This document shows positions 59,786-64,000 of a stretch of DNA of 64,000 nt, one piece after another. Position numbers and translations under genes: made by a program. Each line of letters starts with the position of its first letter. Position 1 is the first letter of the stretch. This DNA comes from Candidatus Dadabacteria bacterium UBA1144 (lineage in GTDB: Bacteria; Desulfobacterota_D; UBA1144), in assembly GCA_002311855.1 (NCBI GenBank), contig DCAB01000012.1:193759-257758 (forward strand), in the 5' to 3' direction. Under the pieces are notes generated by a model, which was not told where the DNA came from, did no database searches, and worked only from the letters and a program-made list of their open reading frames with translations.

Positions 59786-60628
59786 CTATTTTAACACATT
59801 GATTGAAATATTTAAGAATGGAGCTGAGTGTGTAATTCTACCAACGGAAACATAATCGATGTCCAACTTCGAGATTGTCTTTATCTTTTTTAGATTAAGA
59901 TTTCCTGAGAGCTCAATTTCTGCCCTACTGGAATTTCTAATAATTTTTATAGCTTTTGTGATTTCTTTAACATTAAAATTATCTAACATGATCCTATTTA
60001 TTTTAAATTTTACTGCATCATTAATTTCGCTAATCTTTTTTACCTCTACTTCTATTTTTTCTTTAGTGGGGGTTTTAGATATTTTTTCTAGTGTTTTTCT
60101 GATATTCCCACAAATTTTTATATGGTTATCTTTAATTAAAATTAGCTGCGACAAGTCCTTTCTGTGATTCTGACCCCCTCCGATTGTGACGGCATATTTT
60201 TCGAGATATCTCCAGCCCGGAGTAGTTTTTCTCGTGTCTAAAAGCTTAATTTTACTTTTTTTCAATTGAGTGATATAGGTATTGGTCAAGGTCGCAATTC
60301 CACTAAGTTTTTGGAGAAAATTTAATATTATTCTCTCACAAGGAATAACTTTGCTTGCAGGTCCAGTAATAATAGCTACCCTCGCATTGTTTTTTATCTT
60401 GTCTCCTTCGTTATAATCCCACTTGATTTTTATTTTTTTGTCAATTTTTTTTGCCACGTAATTGATTACTTCTCTACCACATAAAATTCCAATTTCATTA
60501 AAATATATGCCTACTCGAACCCTTCTTGAATCAAGAAGTATTTTGCTCGTAATATCGCGGTGAATCTTGTCTTCGGCTAGAGCAAATTTCAGAATGCCGT
60601 CAATACTTTTTTTTAAAGCATTGTTCAT
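59786..60628 (-). CDS. nadC: Nicotinate-nucleotide pyrophosphorylase (carboxylating)
   Basis: QPRTase: quinolinate plus PRPP to nicotinate mononucleotide. The 280-aa protein shows NEIGILCGREV, LNFLQKLSGIATLTNTYI, LDTRKTTPGWRYLEKYAV, IGGGQNHRKDLSQLILIKDNH and LSGNLNLKKIKTI. I chose ATG 60628; a TTG two codons earlier is possible. It lies between korB (7 nt) and nadA. Joint transcription with korAB is likely. Confidence 0.94.
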   Translation of the reverse strand: MNNALKKSIDGILKFALAEDKIHRDITSKILLDSRRVRVGIYFNEIGILCGREVINYVAKKIDKKIKIKWDYNEGDKIKNNARVAIITGPASKVIPCERIILNFLQKLSGIATLTNTYITQLKKSKIKLLDTRKTTPGWRYLEKYAVTIGGGQNHRKDLSQLILIKDNHIKICGNIRKTLEKISKTPTKEKIEVEVKKISEINDAVKFKINRIMLDNFNVKEITKAIKIIRNSSRAEIELSGNLNLKKIKTISKLDIDYVSVGRITHSAPFLNISINVLK

Positions 60629-60635
60629 CGGCAAT

Positions 60636-61646
60636 TTATTTAACTTCCCAGGTTTCTCCGGAGGAAAGAAGCTTTTGCAAGTCAGGTGGGAATTTAGATT
60701 TTGCTAACTCAATTTGAGATTCCAAAGAATCTTCAAAGGTCGCCCTTAATGTTTTCTTCAGCACACCCATTGGAACTGGATATTCTGGAAACTTCATGTC
60801 AGTAACCATTCTAATTAGCACGGAATCAGTTTCATCATAGACCACGACATTATCAGGAACGTTGCCGGGTTCAATATCTACTATGTCAAATTTTCCATAT
60901 CCCACAACCAGCCCTTTGTCGAGATTCTTGCCAAAGACCAAAGGTTTTCCATGCTCAATTTTAATGTTGTTGTCATCACGGATGGATCTCTCGGTAAAAT
61001 CATCAAAAGCATTGTCGTTATAAATATAGCAATTTTGATAGATGTGAAGGAACGAGGTGCCTTTATGATTGTAGGCTTGAACAAGTAAGTCAACAAGTTC
61101 TTTAACGTACGAAGCAGAAATTTGAGCAATAAATGATGCACCACATTCTAAAGCTAAGCCAACGGGATCAGACGGTTCTTCAATGGTTCCATAGGGAGCG
61201 GTTTTGTTAATCATCCCTTTCTGGCTTGTTGGTGAATATTGACCTTTCGTTAAGCCATAAATCCTATTGTCAAAAAGAAGAATGTTCATATCGACATTTC
61301 TTCTAAAAGCATGGACAAAATGATTTCCTCCGATAGAAATAGCATCCCCATCGCCTGTTACAACCCAAACGGCCAATTCTGGATTAGAAATCTTTAGTCC
61401 GGTCGCGACCGGAATAGGTCTTCCATGAATGGTGTGGAAGCCATAAGTTCCCATATAATAGGGGAGTCGTGATGAACAGCCAATTCCCGATACTACAGCA
61501 TGCTCATTTTTTGGCCTACCGATTTGAGCCATGGCCATTTGAACAGCTTTCAAAATTGCATAATCTTCACAGCCCGGACACCATCTTGGTTCCGCATCAG
61601 ATTTAAAATCGTCTGCCTTATATTCAGTTTGTTTTGTAGTACTCAT
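60636..61646 (-). CDS. korB: 2-oxoglutarate:ferredoxin oxidoreductase beta subunit
   Basis: ThDP-binding beta subunit of a 2-oxoacid:ferredoxin oxidoreductase. The 336-aa protein shows WCPGCEDYAILKAVQ (the Cys-Pro-Gly-Cys [4Fe-4S] ligands), GIGCSSRLPYYM, TIHGRPIPVATGLK, GDGDAISIGGNHF and NIYGLTKGQYSPT-like NRIYGLTKGQYSPTSQKG. The C-terminal half is typical of KorB. It follows korA by 14 nt. KorB provides reduced ferredoxin from the TCA cycle. Confidence 0.94.
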   Translation of the reverse strand: MSTTKQTEYKADDFKSDAEPRWCPGCEDYAILKAVQMAMAQIGRPKNEHAVVSGIGCSSRLPYYMGTYGFHTIHGRPIPVATGLKISNPELAVWVVTGDGDAISIGGNHFVHAFRRNVDMNILLFDNRIYGLTKGQYSPTSQKGMINKTAPYGTIEEPSDPVGLALECGASFIAQISASYVKELVDLLVQAYNHKGTSFLHIYQNCYIYNDNAFDDFTERSIRDDNNIKIEHGKPLVFGKNLDKGLVVGYGKFDIVDIEPGNVPDNVVVYDETDSVLIRMVTDMKFPEYPVPMGVLKKTLRATFEDSLESQIELAKSKFPPDLQKLLSSGETWEVK

Positions 61647-61660
61647 AATTTCTCTTTAGA

Positions 61661-63514
61661 TTAATGCTCCTTTAAAGACTCTAGCTCCCTATTAATAAAA
61701 TTTGTTAGTTCAGAAACATAAATGGGTTGTCCCGTAACTCTACCGAGAAAAGAGGTATCAATTAAAAATTTTGATCTAATTATCGTATTTAATTGTCCTA
61801 AATTTAATTCTACAACCCCAACTTTTTTAAACTTTCTAAGAATATTTCCAAGATTCCTAGGCAAGGGATTTAAATATCTGATGTTTATCATTGCAACTTT
61901 CTTGCCAGCACCGTTCACTGCTTCTATTGCGGCCCTCATGCTTCCAAGAGTGCTTCCCCAGCCGACAAGAAGCAAATCCGCATTCTTATCTCCAATAATT
62001 TCCAAATCTGGAATATCATTTACAACTCTTTGAACTTTTTCTGCTCTCAATCTGGTCATTAGATCATGATTGTCGGGGTCTTGTGTTACATCGCCAGTTT
62101 CATTAGTTTTTTCGAGGCCGCCGATGGTATGCTCCAACCCCTTGGTCCCAATTCTGACCCAGTCTCTGGCTAGTGTTTCCTTGTTTCTTTTATAGGGCAG
62201 ATACCCCTTAGGATTAGTTCTAAAAGATGTCTTAATTTTAGGAATTTCTTTTAAATTGGGAATTTTCCATGGCTCAGACGAGCTAATTAAAAACCCCTCT
62301 GATAATACAACAACGGGAGTCATATATTTAGTCGCAAGCCTTACCGCTTCAATGGAAATCCAAAAACAATCAGCAGCAGTTGAAGGAGCAAGCACTATAA
62401 CGTGAGAGTCGGATGGTCTTCCAAACAAAGCCATTCCCAAATCTCCCTGCTCTGTCTTTGTTGGCATGCCAGTTGAGATTCCTGACCTCATATAATCAAA
62501 AACTACTAGTGGTAATTCTGTCATAACGGCGAGATTTAAAGCTTCTATTTTTAAAGCGAGTCCAGGGCCTGAGCTGCCTGTGATACCGAGGGACCCTCCG
62601 TAGGCAGCACCTAATGCCATGGTTATAGCGGCAATCTCATCCTCAGTTTGAATTGTATAAACATTAAATTGTTTTAAAGCCGCAAGAACGTGTAGAATTT
62701 CACTCGCAGGCGTAATGGGGTAACCGGAATATACTATTGGTAAATCGATTTTTTCTGATGCCGCTAAGAGGCCATACGCAGTCGCCAAAGCTCCATTAAT
62801 GTTTCTATAAGTACCTGGCTCTAGTTTTGCCGGGGGGACCGTGTACATAACTGGAAAAATTTCCATTGTATCGCAAATATTAAATCCTGTATGAAGGGCC
62901 TTGACATTTGCTTCGAGAATCATGGGTTTTTTTGAAAATTTTGATTTTAAAAAACTCTCGATTGGTTCCAATGGTCTGGAAAACAGCCATGCTACTATAC
63001 CAAGGGCCAAAAAATTTTTACATCTCAATTTGTCTTTATGCCCCATATCAAAATCATCCAAAGCCTCTACTGTAAGTTTAGTTATTGGTATTTTATGAAC
63101 TCTAAAGTCAGCTAGTGTTCTATCGTTCAGATCTAGAGGATTAGAATCAAACCCAGCTTTTTTTAAATTCTTGTCAGTAAACTCATCTTCGTTTACGACT
63201 ATAATCCCACCCTTGTTAACCGTACTCAAATTAACTTTTAATGCGGCTGGGTTGAAGCAAACAAGTACATCGGGCGTATCTCCAGGAGTGTATATGTCCT
63301 TTGAAGCAAATTGAATTTGGTAAGACGACACACCGTACGTCGTTCCTTGTGGAGCTCGAATCTCCGAGGGAAAATCTGGAAAAGTTGCAAAATCGTTTCC
63401 GACAACAGCTGTTGTATTTCCAAATTGATCGCCAGTTAATTGTATTCCATCACCAGAATCACCAGCAAATTTAACGGTGACCGTTTCAAGAATATCTTCT
63501 TTGTGGATGCCCAT
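61661..63514 (-). CDS. korA: 2-oxoglutarate:ferredoxin oxidoreductase gamma-alpha fusion
   Basis: Fused gamma (about 1-200; VKFAGDSGDGIQLTGDQFGN) and alpha (about 220-617) domains, 617 aa, as in KorA of many aerobic bacteria. The alpha part shows VYSGYPITPASEILH, EDEIAAITMALGAAYGG, GSSGPGLALKIEALNLAVM and RSGISTGMPTKTEQGDL. It is preceded by TTGTAT/TATAAT and two 19-bp direct repeats in the 5' leader. Substrate specificity could also be pyruvate or branched-chain; oxoglutarate is the commonest for this fusion. Confidence 0.93.
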   Translation of the reverse strand: MGIHKEDILETVTVKFAGDSGDGIQLTGDQFGNTTAVVGNDFATFPDFPSEIRAPQGTTYGVSSYQIQFASKDIYTPGDTPDVLVCFNPAALKVNLSTVNKGGIIVVNEDEFTDKNLKKAGFDSNPLDLNDRTLADFRVHKIPITKLTVEALDDFDMGHKDKLRCKNFLALGIVAWLFSRPLEPIESFLKSKFSKKPMILEANVKALHTGFNICDTMEIFPVMYTVPPAKLEPGTYRNINGALATAYGLLAASEKIDLPIVYSGYPITPASEILHVLAALKQFNVYTIQTEDEIAAITMALGAAYGGSLGITGSSGPGLALKIEALNLAVMTELPLVVFDYMRSGISTGMPTKTEQGDLGMALFGRPSDSHVIVLAPSTAADCFWISIEAVRLATKYMTPVVVLSEGFLISSSEPWKIPNLKEIPKIKTSFRTNPKGYLPYKRNKETLARDWVRIGTKGLEHTIGGLEKTNETGDVTQDPDNHDLMTRLRAEKVQRVVNDIPDLEIIGDKNADLLLVGWGSTLGSMRAAIEAVNGAGKKVAMINIRYLNPLPRNLGNILRKFKKVGVVELNLGQLNTIIRSKFLIDTSFLGRVTGQPIYVSELTNFINRELESLKEH

Positions 63515-63538
63515 TATGTTTGCCCCGTAACACGAATG

Positions 63539-63557
63539 TGAATTGATTAGTTAACAT
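63539..63557. repeat. 19-bp direct repeat in korA leader, copy 1
   Basis: TGAATTGATTAGTTAACAT, identical to 63563-63581 with a 24-bp period. It contains GTTAAC and lies in the predicted 5' leader of korA, just downstream of the transcription start. Confidence 0.85.
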
Positions 63558-63562
63558 GAATT

Positions 63563-63581
63563 TGAATTGATTAGTTAACAT
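63563..63581. repeat. 19-bp direct repeat in korA leader, copy 2
   Basis: Second exact copy, spaced 5 nt from the first. The tandem arrangement at two helical turns plus a few bases suggests a repressor or regulator site. Confidence 0.85.
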
Positions 63582-63599
63582 TAACAACGCGCAGGGATG

Positions 63600-63627
63600 A
63601 TTATAGCATTGTTTTTTTCTAATACAA
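63600..63627 (-). promoter_or_regulatory. Promoter of korA-korB(-nadC-nadA)
   Basis: Minus strand: TTGTAT (63622-63627), 16-nt spacer, TATAAT (63600-63605). The start would be near 63592, leaving a leader of about 78 nt that includes both 19-bp repeats. Confidence 0.7.
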
Positions 63628-63638
63628 TCCAATTGCCC

Positions 63639-64000
63639 TTATTGGTGCTCGGAATATGTAAATCTCAATGTTTTATTAAAAATCTTCCAATTTATATGCT
63701 TAAGCCATTTGTCAGACTGAGATGAAAAATCTTCTCGTACATGGACACCTCTTGACTCTTCTCTAAGCAAGGCTGATTTTGTAATTAAATAGACTATTGT
63801 CTTTAAATTCATCAACCTGCTATCGATTAAATCAAAGGAATCAAGATCGTTCTTTTTTATAGTGGATATTTCGCTTAGCGCAAATAGAAGATCTTTTTTG
63901 TTTCTTAAAATGCCGACATAATTATTTACGACTTGGGACAAAGCTATCCTGTGGCTTAAATATCTTTCAACTTTTTTATCTGAAGAAACCAATGAGTATT
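63639..64000 (-). CDS. nadB: L-aspartate oxidase, C-terminal part (partial)
   Basis: Flavoprotein oxidising aspartate to iminoaspartate for NadA. Only the C-terminal helical domain of the fumarate-reductase/NadB family is in the window; the frame is open to the right edge. ALLREESRGVHVREDF carries the conserved ESRGxHxRxDF motif that in this family closes the C-terminal domain. SDH/FRD flavoproteins share it, but the position next to nadC-nadA (after korAB, same strand) favours NadB. Confidence 0.8.
   Translation of the reverse strand, partial: YSLVSSDKKVERYLSHRIALSQVVNNYVGILRNKKDLLFALSEISTIKKNDLDSFDLIDSRLMNLKTIVYLITKSALLREESRGVHVREDFSSQSDKWLKHINWKIFNKTLRFTYSEHQ

Noticed and set aside
1..64000. 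CRISPR arrays, insertion sequences, prophage, rRNA
   Set aside because: I read for regularly spaced repeats, transposase motifs, phage structural genes and rRNA sequence and saw none.

Overview
The window is 64 kb of AT-rich, gene-dense bacterial chromosome. About 65 genes are packed with short gaps and frequent 4-nt ATGA overlaps; convergent genes even overlap in their coding ends (tadA/jag, amgK/tilS, groES/cofC). A long YidC with a periplasmic domain, IhfA, MurA and an AmgK-type sugar kinase point to a diderm (Gram-negative) cell. CofC and an F420:NADPH oxidoreductase-like protein suggest coenzyme F420 is made. An acyl-CoA dehydrogenase with an ETF:quinone oxidoreductase-like membrane protein, and KorAB, suggest an organoheterotroph that oxidises acyl-CoA and 2-oxoacids through ferredoxin and quinone. 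The small, streamlined, F420-using diderm pattern would fit an uncultivated marine lineage, but no rRNA is present and I do not assign a phylum.

Layout. 1-1.1 kb: 3' part of groEL with its terminator. 1.2-3.5 kb (-): a BtrH_N-like protein and a phosphohexomutase. 3.6-6.1 kb (+): trpE-trpG-tadA from a promoter with almost no leader. 6.1-9.1 kb (-): rpmH-rnpA-yidD-yidC-jag, normally found beside dnaA but here 36 kb from it. 9.2-25.6 kb: an unknown protein, an IlvB-like enzyme, leuA, then metG-holB-tmk-rluB-CMD protein, amgK, tilS-DUF502, ihfA-pheT, mnmE. 25.7-37.3 kb: a less AT-rich catabolic block holding acyl-CoA dehydrogenase, a Cys-less thiolase-fold protein, DUF35, MaoC, an AmiS/UreI channel, aldehyde dehydrogenase, two tandem acetoacetate-decarboxylase-fold proteins, a sirtuin, a nitroreductase, and a second DUF35/thiolase pair. 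37.3-41.3 kb (-): pabB-pabC and the ETF:quinone oxidoreductase-like protein. 41.4-50 kb (-): prmC-murA-hisG, candidate origin DNA, dnaA-dnaN-pheA-hisC-tyrA. 50-53.3 kb (+): yggS-proC-yggT-DUF167-F420 oxidoreductase-TM protein-groES. 53.3-58.7 kb: cofC, xthA, dnaB, a small zinc-ribbon protein, a tRNA-Arg remnant, glycerate kinase, yhhQ. 58.8-64 kb: a tRNA with anticodon CAT, then (-) nadB (partial), korA-korB-nadC-nadA.

How the genes fit together. TrpG is the only glutaminase subunit seen here and may serve both TrpE and PabB. The acyl-CoA dehydrogenase should pass electrons through ETF to the 684-aa membrane protein. The Cys-less thiolase/DUF35/MaoC set resembles actinobacterial steroid side-chain retro-aldolase modules, and with the tandem ADC-fold proteins, aldehyde dehydrogenase and second thiolase/DUF35 pair it suggests an uncharacterised side-chain or beta-oxo-acid degradation route. 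This is the best candidate for a new system.

Several signals lie outside the genes. A 46-bp promoter-plus-tRNA 5'-half element occurs twice, 42/46 identical. Nineteen-bp direct repeats sit in the korA leader. DnaA boxes lie upstream of dnaA and DnaA-trio-like repeats downstream. At several genes a -10-like hexamer sits exactly 6 nt before the start codon, which suggests leaderless mRNAs.
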